A stretch of 64,000 nucleotides of DNA from Neobacillus sp. YX16. GTDB lineage: Bacteria; Bacillota; Bacilli; Bacillales; Cytobacillaceae. This document shows, one piece after another, positions 38,903 to 50,196 of the stretch. Each line of letters starts with the position of its first letter. Position 1 is the first letter of the stretch. Under the pieces are notes generated by a model. That model had not been told where the DNA came from, searched no databases, and saw only the letters and a program-made list of their open reading frames with translations. Where the stretch lies: assembly GCF_030123505.1 (NCBI RefSeq), contig NZ_CP126115.1, positions 1,874,001 through 1,938,000 on the forward strand, in the 5' to 3' direction. The translations under genes were made by a program, and so were the position numbers.

Positions 38903-38942
38903 TTGTTAATATTTGGTTTCGTTTTATATGTAAGCGCTTTAA
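38903..38942 (+). promoter_or_regulatory. Candidate sucCD promoter with cre (CcpA) site
   Basis: TTGTTA (38903-38908) and TATATG (38925-38930) are 16 bp apart. TGTAAGCGCTTTAA (38929-38942) matches the cre consensus TGWAANCGNTNWCA at all but one fixed position and would overlap the transcription start. Another -35/-10 pair (TGGACA at 39001, TATAAA at 39022) lies nearer the gene with 15 bp spacing. The arrangement suggests carbon catabolite repression of this TCA-cycle step. Confidence 0.5.
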
Positions 38943-39074
38943 TTACGGGTTATGAGAATTCACAATATTATGAGGATAATAATTTTTTTACGCATAATGG
39001 TGGACAAGGTATCTGTCATTCTATAAAATGAAAACGGAGTCAATTTTTTGAAGAGTTTGATAGGAGGATGGGAA

Positions 39075-40235
39075 ATGAATATCCATGAGTATCAGGGGAA
39101 AGAGATCCTCAGAAAATATGGGGTGAGTGTTCCTAATGGCAAAGTGGCATTCAGTGTTGAAGAAGCAGTGGAAGCCGCGAAGGAATTAGGTACACAAGTA
39201 TGTGTAGTAAAAGCGCAAATTCATGCTGGCGGCAGGGGTAAAGCCGGCGGGGTAAAGGTTGCTAAAAACCTTGAAGAAGTGCGTACATATGCAAGCGAAA
39301 TCCTTGGAAAAACGTTGGTTACACACCAAACAGGTCCCGAAGGCAAAGAAGTAAAGCGACTATTAATTGAAGAAGGCTGCGATATTAAAAAAGAATATTA
39401 CGTTGGCCTTGTCTTAGACCGTGCTACATCAAAAGTTGTGCTTATGGCTTCTGAAGAAGGCGGAACGGAAATTGAAGAAGTAGCAGAAAAAACTCCGGAG
39501 AAAATCTTCAAAGAAGAAATTGATCCGGTTGTTGGCTTAATGCCTTATCAGGCTCGCCGAATTGCATTCAATATCAACATTCCAAAAGAGCTTGTTAATC
39601 AAGCTGTTAAATTTATGATGGGCTTATACAGTGCCTATATTGAAAAAGATTGTTCAATTGCCGAAATCAACCCACTGGTTGTAACTGGTGATGGAAAAGT
39701 AATGGCATTAGATGCAAAGTTAAACTTTGACTCAAATGCTTTATATCGTCAAAAAGATGTACTTGAATACCGTGATCTTGAAGAAGAAGATCCAAAGGAA
39801 ATCGAAGCATCTAAATATGATTTAAGCTATATTTCATTAGATGGAAATATCGGCTGTATGGTAAATGGCGCTGGTCTTGCAATGGCAACAATGGATATTG
39901 TTAAGCACTATGGCGGCGACCCGGCGAACTTCCTTGATGTTGGGGGCGGTGCAACAGCTGAGAAAGTTACAGAAGCATTCAAAATTATCCTTTCTGATCC
40001 AAACGTAAAAGGTATTTTTGTTAATATTTTTGGCGGAATTATGAAATGTGATGTCATTGCTGAGGGTGTTGTAGAAGCTGCTAAGCAGGTTCAACTAAGT
40101 GTACCTCTTGTTGTACGTTTAGAGGGAACAAACGTTGATTTAGGTAAGAAAATTCTTGCTGAATCTGGTTTAGCTATCACTCCTGCAGAATCAATGGCTG
40201 ACGGTGCACAAAAAATCGTTTCACTTGTGAAATAG
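39075..40235 (+). CDS. sucC: Succinyl-CoA synthetase (ADP-forming), beta subunit
   Basis: SucC and SucD convert succinyl-CoA to succinate with ATP formation in the TCA cycle. The 386 residues begin [17 protein letters not shown] and show the ATP-grasp motifs [18 protein letters not shown] and [11 protein letters not shown], with GGGATAEKV and [10 protein letters not shown]. The ATG at 39075 follows AGGAGGATGG. The upstream frame is not conserved. sucD follows after 23 bp. Confidence 0.97.
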   Translation: MNIHEYQGKEILRKYGVSVPNGKVAFSVEEAVEAAKELGTQVCVVKAQIHAGGRGKAGGVKVAKNLEEVRTYASEILGKTLVTHQTGPEGKEVKRLLIEEGCDIKKEYYVGLVLDRATSKVVLMASEEGGTEIEEVAEKTPEKIFKEEIDPVVGLMPYQARRIAFNINIPKELVNQAVKFMMGLYSAYIEKDCSIAEINPLVVTGDGKVMALDAKLNFDSNALYRQKDVLEYRDLEEEDPKEIEASKYDLSYISLDGNIGCMVNGAGLAMATMDIVKHYGGDPANFLDVGGGATAEKVTEAFKIILSDPNVKGIFVNIFGGIMKCDVIAEGVVEAAKQVQLSVPLVVRLEGTNVDLGKKILAESGLAITPAESMADGAQKIVSLVK

Positions 40236-40258
40236 GATCGAAAGAAAGGGGAATTAAC

Positions 40259-41161
40259 GTGAGCGTTTTTATTAATAAAGATACAAAAGTAATAGTTCAA
40301 GGGATTACAGGTTCAACTGCCCTTTTTCATACAAAACAAATGCTAGAATACGGTACACAAATTGTTGCTGGGACCACTCCTGGAAAAGGCGGCATGGAGG
40401 TTGAAGGAGTACCTGTTTATAATACAGTGAAAGAAGCTGTTGCTGCTACAGGCGCTACTGCTTCAGTTATCTATGTTCCAGCACCATTTGCAGCCGATGC
40501 TATTATCGAAGCGGTAGATGCGGAATTAGATTTAGCTATCTGTATTACTGAGCACATTCCAGTATTAGATATGGTTAAGGTTAAACGTTATATGGAAGGT
40601 AAGAAGACTCGCTTGGTTGGTCCTAACTGCCCAGGGGTTATTACGGCAGATGAATGTAAAATTGGTATCATGCCTGGTTACATCCATACAAAAGGTCATG
40701 TTGGGGTTGTTTCCCGCTCTGGAACATTAACATATGAAGCTGTTCATCAGTTAACTCAAGCAGGAATTGGGCAAACTACTGCTGTTGGAATCGGCGGAGA
40801 CCCAGTTAATGGTACTAACTTCATCGATGTATTAAAAGCATTTAATGAAGACCCAGAAACTTATGCTGTTATCATGATTGGTGAAATTGGCGGTACAGCT
40901 GAGGAAGAAGCGGCTGAGTGGGTAAAGGCAAATATGACTAAACCTGTAGTCGGCTTCATCGGCGGTCGTACAGCTCCTCCTGGAAAGCGAATGGGCCATG
41001 CTGGTGCAATCATTTCAGGTGGTAAAGGTACAGCAGATGAAAAAATTCGTGTTATGAATGAATGCGGAATTAAAGTTGCTGACACACCATCTGTTATGGG
41101 TGAAACGTTAATTGAAGTTCTAAAAGAACAAGGTATATATGATAAGTGTATAACACACTAA
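40259..41161 (+). CDS. sucD: Succinyl-CoA synthetase, alpha subunit
   Basis: SucD binds CoA and carries the phosphohistidine intermediate. The 300 residues, the same length as in B. subtilis, contain the CoA-binding [33 protein letters not shown] and the active His in [15 protein letters not shown]. The start is GTG at 40259 behind AAAGGGG. A terminator follows. Confidence 0.97.
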   Translation: MSVFINKDTKVIVQGITGSTALFHTKQMLEYGTQIVAGTTPGKGGMEVEGVPVYNTVKEAVAATGATASVIYVPAPFAADAIIEAVDAELDLAICITEHIPVLDMVKVKRYMEGKKTRLVGPNCPGVITADECKIGIMPGYIHTKGHVGVVSRSGTLTYEAVHQLTQAGIGQTTAVGIGGDPVNGTNFIDVLKAFNEDPETYAVIMIGEIGGTAEEEAAEWVKANMTKPVVGFIGGRTAPPGKRMGHAGAIISGGKGTADEKIRVMNECGIKVADTPSVMGETLIEVLKEQGIYDKCITH

Positions 41162-41169
41162 AAATAGTA

Positions 41170-41210
41170 GAAATAGTCCCTATAATCGAGGGGCTATTTC
41201 TTCTTTTTAT
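41170..41210 (+). terminator. Intrinsic terminator after sucD
   Basis: GAAATAG(T)CCC pairs with GGGGCTATTTC and is followed by TTCTTTTTAT. Confidence 0.75.
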
Positions 41211-41232
41211 TATTAAATAATGGAGGTCAAGA

Positions 41233-42099
41233 ATGGATGATTTTAGAGAAAAACTCATTCGTATAATGCATTACCCTGGTATTTCGTGGAGTGCAGTTTT
41301 GCAATATTTAAAGAAAGATTCATCTCTTCAAATGAAACCTCATTACATCCAACAAAACCTATTCTCTTCCACAGCACATATAAACCTTTCTTCTACAACT
41401 TCCTTACAATCCGAAATCATTAAGGAACAAATCCAGCAATATGAAAAAAACGGAATTAAGGTTATCACTATCTTTGATGAAAATTACCCCAGTCTATTAA
41501 AAGAAATCTATCAGCCGCCCTGGGTATTATTTGCAAAGGGAAATCTCTCATTGCTAGTAAAACAGCCAAAGCTTGCAGTAGTGGGTTCCCGCCAAGCAAC
41601 CCAGTATGGTAAGAGTGCCATTCGGTTACTGTTTCCGCCTTTAGTGGAAAAAGGAGTGGTTATTGTCAGCGGTTTAGCTAATGGTATAGATTCTCTCGCA
41701 CATGAGTACGCAATGAAGAATGGCGGTAATACCATTGCTGTAATAGCTGGAGGATTGAATCATATTTATCCAAAGGAAAACGCTGAATTAGCAAGAGAAA
41801 TGATGAAAACACAGCTGGTCGTTTCAGAATATCCACCAAATACGAAGCCGGAACGATGGCATTTTCCAGCGCGCAACAGAATCATTAGCGGGATGTCAAA
41901 CGGGACATTTATAATAGAAGCAAAACGAAAAAGTGGATCTCTCATTACGGCCAATTATGCAGTCAATGAAGGACGTGAAGTTTTTTCACTGCCTGGAAGT
42001 ATCTTTAATCCGTATTCATTGGGTACAAATGACCTAATCCAGCAGGGGGCAAAGCCTGTAATGTGCAGCGAGGATATTTTAGATGAACTTCCTTTATAA
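41233..42099 (+). CDS. dprA: DNA processing protein DprA (Smf)
   Basis: DprA loads RecA on incoming single-stranded DNA during natural transformation. The 288 residues have an N-terminal helical region and the Rossmann-like core with GSRQATQYG, SGLANGIDSLAHEYA, GGLNHIYPKEN and FPARNRIISGMSNG. It lies between sucD and topA, the Bacillus position (smf). Unlike the longest members, no clear C-terminal winged-helix domain is seen. Its presence is consistent with competence but does not prove it. Confidence 0.94.
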   Translation: MDDFREKLIRIMHYPGISWSAVLQYLKKDSSLQMKPHYIQQNLFSSTAHINLSSTTSLQSEIIKEQIQQYEKNGIKVITIFDENYPSLLKEIYQPPWVLFAKGNLSLLVKQPKLAVVGSRQATQYGKSAIRLLFPPLVEKGVVIVSGLANGIDSLAHEYAMKNGGNTIAVIAGGLNHIYPKENAELAREMMKTQLVVSEYPPNTKPERWHFPARNRIISGMSNGTFIIEAKRKSGSLITANYAVNEGREVFSLPGSIFNPYSLGTNDLIQQGAKPVMCSEDILDELPL

Positions 42100-42436
42100 C
42101 CTACATTGATTTTCAAATTTATTAATAGTATTCGCAGTTTTTTAAAGATTTTTTCGATTTATTGTAGATTTAAGTTAAAAAAGCTTGAAATTATTTCAAA
42201 TATGTTATACATTTTCCAACAGATATTTGAAAAAAAGAATGTGTAAATAGGAATAATTTGGCGTATTATTATCATTAACTAGTTGTAAACGGTTTCGTCG
42301 TTATTGACATCAATAGTTATTTGTTTAAGAATAAGAAGTATTAATTATGAATACTTTTTCCAATTTTAAAAAAATGATCATATAAATGGAAAAATAGGTT
42401 AAGGTTTTTTGTGAAGTACTGAGGAGGATAATTTGC
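42100..42436 (+). promoter_or_regulatory. AT-rich dprA-topA spacer with cre-like site
   Basis: This 337 bp gap is strongly AT-rich. It holds a cre-like sequence TGTAAACGGTTTCG (42284-42297, one mismatch to the consensus) seven bases before a TTGACA box (42304-42309). The -10 downstream (AAGAAT at 42327 or TAAGAA at 42326) is poor. No reading frame, tRNA or strong terminator is visible. topA promoters are often supercoiling-sensitive, and AT-rich DNA fits this. Confidence 0.4.
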
Positions 42437-44515
42437 ATGTCAGAGTTTCTTGTAATTGTAGAATCACCTGCAAAAGCGAAAACAATTGAACGTTATTTGG
42501 GAAATAAATATAAAGTAAAAGCATCGATGGGACACATACGAGATCTACCTAGAAGTCAAATGGGTGTAAACGTTGAAAATATGTACGAACCGAAATACAT
42601 TACGATTCGAGGTAAAGGTCCAGTATTAAAGGAATTAAAAACAGCTGCAAAAAAAGCAAAGAAAGTTTATCTCGCGGCTGACCCGGATCGCGAAGGGGAA
42701 GCAATCGCATGGCATCTTGCTCATAGCTTAAATGTAGATATACATTCAGATTGTCGTGTTGTATTTAATGAAATTACCAAAGAAGCAATTAAAGAATCCT
42801 TTAAACACCCGCGTCCAATCAATATGGATTTAGTCGATGCACAGCAAGCAAGAAGGGTTCTAGATCGTCTAGTTGGATATAATATTAGTCCGCTTCTTTG
42901 GAAAAAAGTGAAAAAAGGGTTAAGTGCGGGACGAGTTCAATCTACCGCTGTCCGATTAATCATCGAACGAGAGAAGGAAATAAAAGCATTTGTTCCTGAA
43001 GAATATTGGACAATTGAAGGAGAGTTGGTTAAGGGAAAGGATCATTTTAGTGTTTCTTATTTCTCGCTAGCTAACAAAGAAAAAACAGAACTGAAATCAA
43101 AACAGGATGTTGAAGAGATTTTTAAAAAAATGGAAGGCGATAATTTTAAGGTGGTTTCGGTAACTAAAAAAGAGCGTAAACGAAATCCTTCTCCACCATT
43201 TATTACGTCTTCCCTCCAGCAGGAAGCTGCTAGAAAACTCAATTTCCGTGCTAAGAAAACCATGATGCTGGCACAGCAATTATACGAGGGAATTGAGCTT
43301 GGTTCATCTGGAACAGTTGGTCTTATCACCTATATGAGAACAGATTCAACTCGTATATCCGAAGTAGCTCAAAAAGAGGCTGCGGATTATATTCTTCAGG
43401 AATATGGCCAGGATTACTTAAAAGAAGAAGAAAGAAAAGAGAAAAAACAATCAAATGCTCAGGATGCTCACGAAGCTATCCGTCCGACGAGTACATTGCG
43501 TGAACCAAATAGTTTGAAACAATATCTCTCAAGAGACCAACTGCGTCTATATAAATTAATTTGGGAACGATTTTTAGCGAGTCAAATGGCCCAGGCTGTT
43601 ATGGATACAATGAGCGTTGACTTACAGAATGGAAATGTCATATTCCGAGCAACCGGTTCAAAAATAAAGTTTCCTGGATTTATGAAGCTATACGTGGAAG
43701 GTTCAGATGATCAAGTTGAGGAACGTGACAAAATGCTGCCAAATCTACAAGAAGGCGATGTTGTATTCAAAAAGGATATTGAACCAAAACAACATTTTAC
43801 ACAGCCGCCGCCAAGGTATACAGAGGCTAGATTGGTTAGAACACTTGAAGAACTAGGCATAGGACGTCCATCCACCTATGCACCAACTTTGGATACAATC
43901 CAAAAGCGTGGATATGTCGCGCTGGATAATAAACGATTTGTCCCTACTGAGTTAGGTGAAATTGTTGATGAATTAATACTTGAATTCTTTCCGGATATTA
44001 TTAATGCAGATTTTACTGCCAAAATGGAGCGGGATTTGGATAATGTTGAGGATGGTAAAGTTCGCTGGGTTGAAATCATTGATGGTTTTTATCAAGAATT
44101 TGAGAAACATCTTGTTATTGCAGAAAAAGAAATGCAGTCTGTTGAAATTAAAGATGAGCCGGCAGGCGAAGATTGTGAATTATGCTCGAGCCCAATGGTA
44201 TTTAAAATGGGCAGATACGGTAAATTTATGGCATGCAGCAATTTCCCGGATTGCCGTAATACAAAAGCCATTGTAAAAGAAATCGGCGTTACCTGTCCAA
44301 AATGTAAAGAAGGAAATATCATTGAACGTAAAAGTAAGAAGAAAAGAATCTTTTATGGATGTGACAAGTTTCCAGGATGTGAATTTATTTCATGGGATAA
44401 GCCTTTACCAAGAGCCTGTCCTAAATGTGAAGGAACGCTCGTTGAAAAGAAATTAAAAAAAGGCGTCCAAGTACAATGCACCGAATGTGATTACAAAGAA
44501 GAACCACAAAGTTAA
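42437..44515 (+). CDS. topA: DNA topoisomerase I
   Basis: TopA relaxes negative supercoils behind RNA polymerase. The 692 residues have the TOPRIM domain ([30 protein letters not shown]), the catalytic tyrosine in [22 protein letters not shown], and three C-terminal zinc ribbons (CELC...CSNFPDC, CPKC...CDKFPGC, CPKC...CTEC). GAGGAGGAT precedes the ATG. It stands as a separate unit between a long AT-rich leader and a terminator. Confidence 0.97.
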   Translation: MSEFLVIVESPAKAKTIERYLGNKYKVKASMGHIRDLPRSQMGVNVENMYEPKYITIRGKGPVLKELKTAAKKAKKVYLAADPDREGEAIAWHLAHSLNVDIHSDCRVVFNEITKEAIKESFKHPRPINMDLVDAQQARRVLDRLVGYNISPLLWKKVKKGLSAGRVQSTAVRLIIEREKEIKAFVPEEYWTIEGELVKGKDHFSVSYFSLANKEKTELKSKQDVEEIFKKMEGDNFKVVSVTKKERKRNPSPPFITSSLQQEAARKLNFRAKKTMMLAQQLYEGIELGSSGTVGLITYMRTDSTRISEVAQKEAADYILQEYGQDYLKEEERKEKKQSNAQDAHEAIRPTSTLREPNSLKQYLSRDQLRLYKLIWERFLASQMAQAVMDTMSVDLQNGNVIFRATGSKIKFPGFMKLYVEGSDDQVEERDKMLPNLQEGDVVFKKDIEPKQHFTQPPPRYTEARLVRTLEELGIGRPSTYAPTLDTIQKRGYVALDNKRFVPTELGEIVDELILEFFPDIINADFTAKMERDLDNVEDGKVRWVEIIDGFYQEFEKHLVIAEKEMQSVEIKDEPAGEDCELCSSPMVFKMGRYGKFMACSNFPDCRNTKAIVKEIGVTCPKCKEGNIIERKSKKKRIFYGCDKFPGCEFISWDKPLPRACPKCEGTLVEKKLKKGVQVQCTECDYKEEPQS

Positions 44516-44546
44516 GGGTGAGCACAGCTCACTCTTTTATATTTTT
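44515..44546 (+). terminator. Intrinsic terminator after topA
   Basis: AGGGTGAGC pairs with GCTCACTCT around ACA (one wobble) and is followed by TTTATATTTTT. It starts at the last base of the topA stop codon. Confidence 0.75.
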
Positions 44547-44714
44547 CAATCCAGCGCAAGCAGGTTCCGCTTATTTTTATAAATCATAAAACTTTTTTGT
44601 TTTTGATTCGTATAGTACAATGCAAGATGGGCTAAAAAGAGGGAAAAGTAATCATAGTAAAAAGTAAAGCTAGATTCATGAATCATCAGCTTTGTGAAAA
44701 TCAGGAGGTTAAAC

Positions 44715-46022
44715 ATGATTGATGTAACAATAAATGTAATCGGAGCTGGTTTGGCAGGGAGTGAGGCTGCGTGGCAAATCGCTAAACGGGGTGTAAAAGT
44801 CAGACTTTATGAGATGAGACCCGTTAAACAAACACCCGCTCATCATACTGATAAGTTCGCTGAATTAGTATGCAGTAATTCCTTAAGAGCAAATAACTTA
44901 ACAAATGCGGTTGGTGTATTAAAGGAAGAAATGCGATTGCTCGATTCTGTTATTATCGCTGCTGCTGATGCATGCTCGGTCCCGGCAGGAGGAGCCTTGG
45001 CGGTTGACCGTCATGAGTTTGCGGCTAAAGTGACAGAAATGGTAAGAAATCATGAAAATGTAACAGTCATTAATGAAGAAGTGACGGAAATTCCTGAGGG
45101 AATAACTGTAATAGCAACAGGACCTTTAACAAGTCCTGAATTATCCGCACAACTAAAGTCTTTAACGGGCGAGGATTACCTTTATTTTTATGATGCTGCA
45201 GCACCAATTCTTGAAAAAGACAGTATTAATATGGAAAAGGTGTATTTGAAATCACGATATGATAAAGGTGAAGCTGCTTATTTAAATTGTCCGATGACTG
45301 AGGAAGAATTCAACACCTTTTATGAAGCGTTAATTGCAGCAGAAACAGTACCTTTAAAGGAATTTGAAAAGGAAATCTTTTTTGAAGGTTGTATGCCAAT
45401 CGAAGTCATGGCACAAAGAGGCAAGAAAACAATGTTATTCGGTCCATTAAAGCCAGTTGGTTTAGAGGATCCTAAGACAGGAAAAAGACCTTATGCGGTT
45501 GTTCAGCTGCGGCAAGATGATGCAGCAGGAACCCTTTATAATATTGTTGGTTTCCAGACACATTTGAAATGGGGTCCACAAAAAGAAGTCCTGCGGTTAA
45601 TACCAGGACTTGAAGATGTAGAGATTGTCCGCTATGGGGTCATGCATCGAAATACCTTTATCAATTCACCAAAGGTTCTTAAAGCTTCTTACCAATTTAG
45701 GGAACGGGAAAATCTGTTTTTTGCTGGACAAATGACAGGTGTGGAAGGATATGTAGAATCGGCTGCAAGTGGACTAGCTGCTGGAATAAATGCTGCTAGA
45801 TTAGCACAGGGGAATAATCCAGTCGAGTTTCCTGTTGAAACAGCGATTGGAAGTATGGCACGATATATCACCACAGCTAACGCAAAGAATTTCCAGCCTA
45901 TGAATGCTAATTTTGGGCTGTTTCCGGAATTACCTGAAAAAATCAAGGGAAAACAGGAACGAAATATGCAGCATGCAAACCGAGCTTTGGAAACAATTCA
46001 GAACTTTGTGAAAGTTTTGTAA
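44715..46022 (+). CDS. trmFO: tRNA U54 methyltransferase TrmFO (folate-dependent)
   Basis: TrmFO (Gid) makes 5-methyluridine at position 54 of tRNAs from methylene-tetrahydrofolate with FAD. The 435 residues equal the B. subtilis length and show the FAD motif [45 protein letters not shown] and [18 protein letters not shown]. The ATG at 44715 follows AGGAGG; an upstream in-frame start at 44694 is not conserved. In relatives the next gene is xerC, here only a remnant. Confidence 0.96.
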   Translation: MIDVTINVIGAGLAGSEAAWQIAKRGVKVRLYEMRPVKQTPAHHTDKFAELVCSNSLRANNLTNAVGVLKEEMRLLDSVIIAAADACSVPAGGALAVDRHEFAAKVTEMVRNHENVTVINEEVTEIPEGITVIATGPLTSPELSAQLKSLTGEDYLYFYDAAAPILEKDSINMEKVYLKSRYDKGEAAYLNCPMTEEEFNTFYEALIAAETVPLKEFEKEIFFEGCMPIEVMAQRGKKTMLFGPLKPVGLEDPKTGKRPYAVVQLRQDDAAGTLYNIVGFQTHLKWGPQKEVLRLIPGLEDVEIVRYGVMHRNTFINSPKVLKASYQFRERENLFFAGQMTGVEGYVESAASGLAAGINAARLAQGNNPVEFPVETAIGSMARYITTANAKNFQPMNANFGLFPELPEKIKGKQERNMQHANRALETIQNFVKVL

Positions 46023-46092
46023 AATTTATTGCAAGGGGTAAAGAAGTGTGTTACGCTTTAGTAGCCTTTGTGAGGTGGACATATTAATAAAT

Positions 46093-46267
46093 GTGACTGA
46101 TTTAGTAACGTTCGTTCACAACCATTTACAAATGGAGAGAACTTTATCACAATATACAATTGGACAATCCCATATGCTTAGCGTGAATTCAACTTGTTCA
46201 TGGATGAACAAGTGCGGATTTAATGGAGTCAATTGAAACGTATATGCCCATACATATAAGGGAATAA
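46093..46267 (+). pseudogene. xerC: Remnant of xerC (codV), N-terminal part, frameshifted and truncated
   Basis: After GAGGTGG (46071) the frame from GTG 46093 reads VTDLVTFVHNHLQMERTLSQYTI, which resembles the start of B. subtilis CodV (FVEYLQIEKNYSQYTI), then WMNKCGFNG, which fits the FMxxxGFN region. The frame stops at 46236. A shift of one base continues as ESIETYMPIHIRE to a stop at 46267, in line with the next helix. The catalytic Arg-His-Arg-Tyr domain (about 700 bp) is gone. It sits exactly where xerC lies in Bacillus, between trmFO and hslV. XerC normally resolves chromosome dimers with XerD. Confidence 0.65.
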
Positions 46268-46370
46268 ATGAATAAAGTTTTCATACTATTCTAGTGTAAT
46301 GCACTTGTCTACTTATGACAATCTCTTGTTAGATAGGTTTACTAGTAAAAATGCAAGAGGAGGAAGAATG

Positions 46371-46913
46371 ATGAACCAATTTCATGCCACGACGATATTT
46401 GCAATCCATCATAATGGTCAATGTTCAATGTCAGGTGATGGTCAAGTCACATTTGGGAATGCTGTAGTGATGAAGCACACAGCAAAAAAGGTTAGAAAGA
46501 TATTTAATGGAAGAGTATTAGCTGGTTTTGCCGGATCTGTAGCCGATGCCTTTACCCTTTTTGAAATGTTCGAAGGGAAATTAGAAGAATATAACGGAAA
46601 CCTCCAACGAGCAGCTGTTGAGCTTGCTAAACAGTGGAGAAGTGATAAGATCCTAAGAAAGCTAGAAGCCATGTTAATTGTTATGAATCAGGAAGATATA
46701 CTCCTAGTATCAGGAACAGGAGAAGTAATTGAGCCTGATGATGGAATTCTAGCAATTGGTTCAGGTGGGAATTATGCACTGGCAGCTGGACGTTCTCTAA
46801 AGAAATATGCTGGTGACCATCTTACAGCAAAAGAAATCGCAAAGGCTTCTTTAGAAATAGCTGCAGAAATATGTGTATACACAAACCACAACATTATCGT
46901 GGAAGAGCTCTAA
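46371..46913 (+). CDS. hslV: ATP-dependent protease subunit HslV (ClpQ/CodW)
   Basis: HslV is the peptidase ring of the HslVU protease. The 180 residues show FHATTIFAI, the [14 protein letters not shown] motif, [13 protein letters not shown] and [25 protein letters not shown] precedes two ATGs (46368, 46371); the second gives [10 protein letters not shown]. Cutting before ATT-TI would expose the catalytic Thr, as in other bacteria. Position 2 is not Ser, unlike B. subtilis CodW. hslU follows after 16 bp. Confidence 0.94.
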   Translation: MNQFHATTIFAIHHNGQCSMSGDGQVTFGNAVVMKHTAKKVRKIFNGRVLAGFAGSVADAFTLFEMFEGKLEEYNGNLQRAAVELAKQWRSDKILRKLEAMLIVMNQEDILLVSGTGEVIEPDDGILAIGSGGNYALAAGRSLKKYAGDHLTAKEIAKASLEIAAEICVYTNHNIIVEEL

Positions 46914-46929
46914 CGGGAGGGAACCTACA

Positions 46930-48333
46930 ATGGCTAAAACAGATAACCTAACACCGCGTCAAATTGTTGAGAGACTTGATCAATATATTATAGGTCAGAA
47001 GGACGCAAAAAAGGCAGTGGCTGTTGCACTAAGAAATCGATATAGACGAGGCTTGCTAAACGAAAAACTCCGCGAAGAAATTATTCCTAAAAATATTTTA
47101 ATGATTGGTCCAACTGGTGTTGGTAAAACGGAAATTGCCAGAAGAATTGCGAAGCTGGTTGGAGCACCATTCGTTAAAGTAGAGGCTACTAAATTTACGG
47201 AAGTCGGGTATGTTGGCCGTGATGTGGAATCTATGGTTCGTGACCTCGTTGAAACATCTGTCAGATTGGTTAAAGAGGATAGAATGTTGTCTGTTAAGGA
47301 ACGTGCAGAGGAAAACGCAAATGCTAGGCTAGTTGATTTACTTGTTCCATCAGCTAAGAAAGCACAAAATTATAAAAATCCACTTGAAATGTTATTTGGC
47401 GGCGGAAATGCAACTCCGGATCAGGATACACATCAAGAGGATTACTCTATTACTGAAAAACGTAAGATTGTAAGGGAAAAGCTTGCTCTTGGTCAATTGG
47501 AAGAAGAGATGGTTACGGTTGATGTTGAAGAGCAAACACCATCCATGTTTGATATGCTTCAAGGTTCAGGGATGGAACAAATGGGTATGAACATGCAAGA
47601 TGCGCTCAGCAGCTTTATGCCGAAGAAACGGAAGAAAAGAAAATTAACTGTGCGCGAGGCAAGGAAAGTATTAACCAATGAAGAAGCCGCAAGATTGATT
47701 GATATGGATGAGGTTACCACTGAAGCAGTTTACCGTGCTGAACAGACAGGTATCATCTTTATTGATGAAATTGATAAAATTGCCAGCAAAAACTCTGGAG
47801 GTTCCTCAGCGGATGTGTCTCGTGAGGGTGTTCAACGAGATATTTTACCGATTGTTGAAGGTTCAACCGTTGTTACGAAATATGGCTCAATAAAAACAGA
47901 TTATATTTTATTTATCGCAGCTGGTGCGTTTCATATGTCAAAACCCTCGGATTTAATACCAGAATTACAGGGCCGTTTACCGATTCGTGTTGAATTAACG
48001 AAATTAACGGTAGATGATTTCTTTAGGATTTTGATTGAACCTGATAATGCTTTAATTAAACAATATCAAGCATTATTAGAAACAGAAGGTATACAAATTG
48101 AATTTTCTGACGATGCTATTCGTAGAATAGCTGAGGTTGCTTTTGAAGTGAATCAAAATACAGATAATATCGGGGCACGAAGACTTCACACAATATTAGA
48201 AAAATTATTAGAAGACTTATCGTTTGAAGCACCTGATATTTTAATGGAGAAGGTTACCATTACTCCACAATATGTTGATGATAAGCTTGGAGCAATAGCG
48301 AAAAATAAAGATTTAAGCCAATTTATCTTATAA
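46930..48333 (+). CDS. hslU: ATP-dependent protease ATPase subunit HslU (ClpY/CodX)
   Basis: HslU unfolds substrates and feeds them to HslV. The 467 residues match the B. subtilis length: N-terminal [17 protein letters not shown], Walker [12 protein letters not shown], an inserted I domain (about 110-240, with the [11 protein letters not shown] and [17 protein letters not shown] parts), Walker [11 protein letters not shown], and the C-terminal tail ending DLSQFIL that docks into HslV. The ATG at 46930 follows GGGAGGGA. codY is next. Confidence 0.96.
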   Translation: MAKTDNLTPRQIVERLDQYIIGQKDAKKAVAVALRNRYRRGLLNEKLREEIIPKNILMIGPTGVGKTEIARRIAKLVGAPFVKVEATKFTEVGYVGRDVESMVRDLVETSVRLVKEDRMLSVKERAEENANARLVDLLVPSAKKAQNYKNPLEMLFGGGNATPDQDTHQEDYSITEKRKIVREKLALGQLEEEMVTVDVEEQTPSMFDMLQGSGMEQMGMNMQDALSSFMPKKRKKRKLTVREARKVLTNEEAARLIDMDEVTTEAVYRAEQTGIIFIDEIDKIASKNSGGSSADVSREGVQRDILPIVEGSTVVTKYGSIKTDYILFIAAGAFHMSKPSDLIPELQGRLPIRVELTKLTVDDFFRILIEPDNALIKQYQALLETEGIQIEFSDDAIRRIAEVAFEVNQNTDNIGARRLHTILEKLLEDLSFEAPDILMEKVTITPQYVDDKLGAIAKNKDLSQFIL

Positions 48334-48388
48334 TGATTTAACAATAAAACTTAATAATGGTTCTGAGTTAATTAGGAGGAAGAAACAG

Positions 48389-49168
48389 ATGGATTTACTT
48401 ACAAAAACTAGAAAAATTAATGTGTTATTACAAAAGGCAGCAGGAAAACCAGTTAACTTTAAGGAAATGTCAGAAACCCTAAGTGAAGTAATTGAAGCAA
48501 ACATTTTCGTTGTCAGTCGCCGTGGGAAGCTTTTAGGCTTTGCTATTAATCAGCAAATCGAAAATGACCGTATGAAAAAGATGCTAGAGGATCGTCAATT
48601 TCCTGAAGAATATATAAATGGACTATTTAATATTCAAGAGACATCTTCAAATCTTGATGTGGAAAGTCAATATACAGCATTTCCTGTTGAAAATAGAGAC
48701 CTATTCCGTGAAGGGTTAACAACCATCGTTCCGATTATTGGCGGAGGTGAACGCCTTGGAACATTAATCCTTGCAAGACTGCAAGAGAAATTCCACGATG
48801 ATGACCTTATTCTTGCCGAGTATGGTGCAACTGTTGTTGGTATGGAAATCCTGCGTGAAAAGTCTGAGGAAATCGAAGAAGAAGCAAGAAGCAAGGCAGT
48901 TGTTCAAATGGCAATCAGTTCATTATCTTACAGTGAACTTGAAGCGATTGAACATATCTTTGAAGAGTTAAATGGACATGAAGGCTTATTAGTTGCTTCG
49001 AAAATTGCAGACCGTGTTGGTATTACTCGTTCTGTAATTGTTAATGCTTTAAGAAAGCTTGAAAGTGCTGGAGTCATTGAATCTCGTTCTCTTGGTATGA
49101 AAGGAACGTATATCAAAGTCTTAAATGATAAATTCTTAGTTGAGTTAGATAAATTACGTTCTAACTAA
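48389..49168 (+). CDS. codY: GTP- and branched-chain-amino-acid-sensing regulator CodY
   Basis: CodY represses hundreds of genes during rich growth when GTP and isoleucine, leucine or valine are high. The 259 residues equal B. subtilis CodY: N-terminal GAF domain binding the amino acids ([24 protein letters not shown]) and a C-terminal winged helix ([31 protein letters not shown]). AGGAGGAAG precedes the ATG. It closes trmFO-(xerC)-hslVU-codY and is followed by a terminator. Confidence 0.97.
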   Translation: MDLLTKTRKINVLLQKAAGKPVNFKEMSETLSEVIEANIFVVSRRGKLLGFAINQQIENDRMKKMLEDRQFPEEYINGLFNIQETSSNLDVESQYTAFPVENRDLFREGLTTIVPIIGGGERLGTLILARLQEKFHDDDLILAEYGATVVGMEILREKSEEIEEEARSKAVVQMAISSLSYSELEAIEHIFEELNGHEGLLVASKIADRVGITRSVIVNALRKLESAGVIESRSLGMKGTYIKVLNDKFLVELDKLRSN

Positions 49169-49174
49169 TTCATG

Positions 49175-49208
49175 GAAAAATCCCTGGTTTTACCGGGGAT
49201 TTTTTTTG
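49175..49208 (+). terminator. Intrinsic terminator after codY
   Basis: AAATCCCTGGT pairs with ACCGGGGATTT (one wobble) and leads into eight T residues. Confidence 0.85.
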
Positions 49209-49218
49209 AAAGTAAAAC

Positions 49219-49247
49219 TTGATTGTTATCTTTAGTTATGCTATATT
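49219..49247 (+). promoter_or_regulatory. Sigma-A promoter of rpsB-tsf
   Basis: TTGATT (49219-49224), 17 bp, TATATT (49242-49247) with an extended -10 TGC. The start at about 49254 gives a leader of about 108 bases that can form small hairpins (AAGCAGC-cggt-GCTGTT; ACAG-ttg-CTGT). Confidence 0.7.
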
Positions 49248-49350
49248 ATTTCATGGTGTTATTACACACGCTTGTTGATTTAAGCAGCCGGTGCTGTTAA
49301 TACAGTTGCTGTTTGAAAATGAGACTTAGCGGAGGAAAACGAAACCATAG

Positions 49351-50067
<717 letters not shown>

Positions 50068-50083
50068 GTCAAATAGTTTGAAC

Positions 50084-50128
50084 TAAAAAAAGGTGATAAG
50101 AGGGAGACCCTTTATCACCTTTTTTTAA
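50084..50128 (+). terminator. Terminator between rpsB and tsf
   Basis: AAAAAAAGGTGATAA...GGG pairs with CCC...TTATCACCTTTTTTT, a long stable hairpin with A- and T-runs on both sides. It should reduce tsf relative to rpsB. Confidence 0.8.
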
Positions 50129-50196
50129 GGGTTTATCTTAGCGTTCAATGGCTAAGCTATTAGTATCTACATAAGGAATTAAAGGAGGAAAAAATC

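Noticed and set aside
46048..46236. 62-residue frame as a separate small gene
   Set aside because: Its similarity to the XerC N-terminus and its place between trmFO and hslV make it a remnant, not a new gene.
46299..46370. N-terminal extension of hslV from 46299
   Set aside because: Not conserved, no ribosome site at 46299, and the AGAGGAGGAAG site points to 46368/46371.
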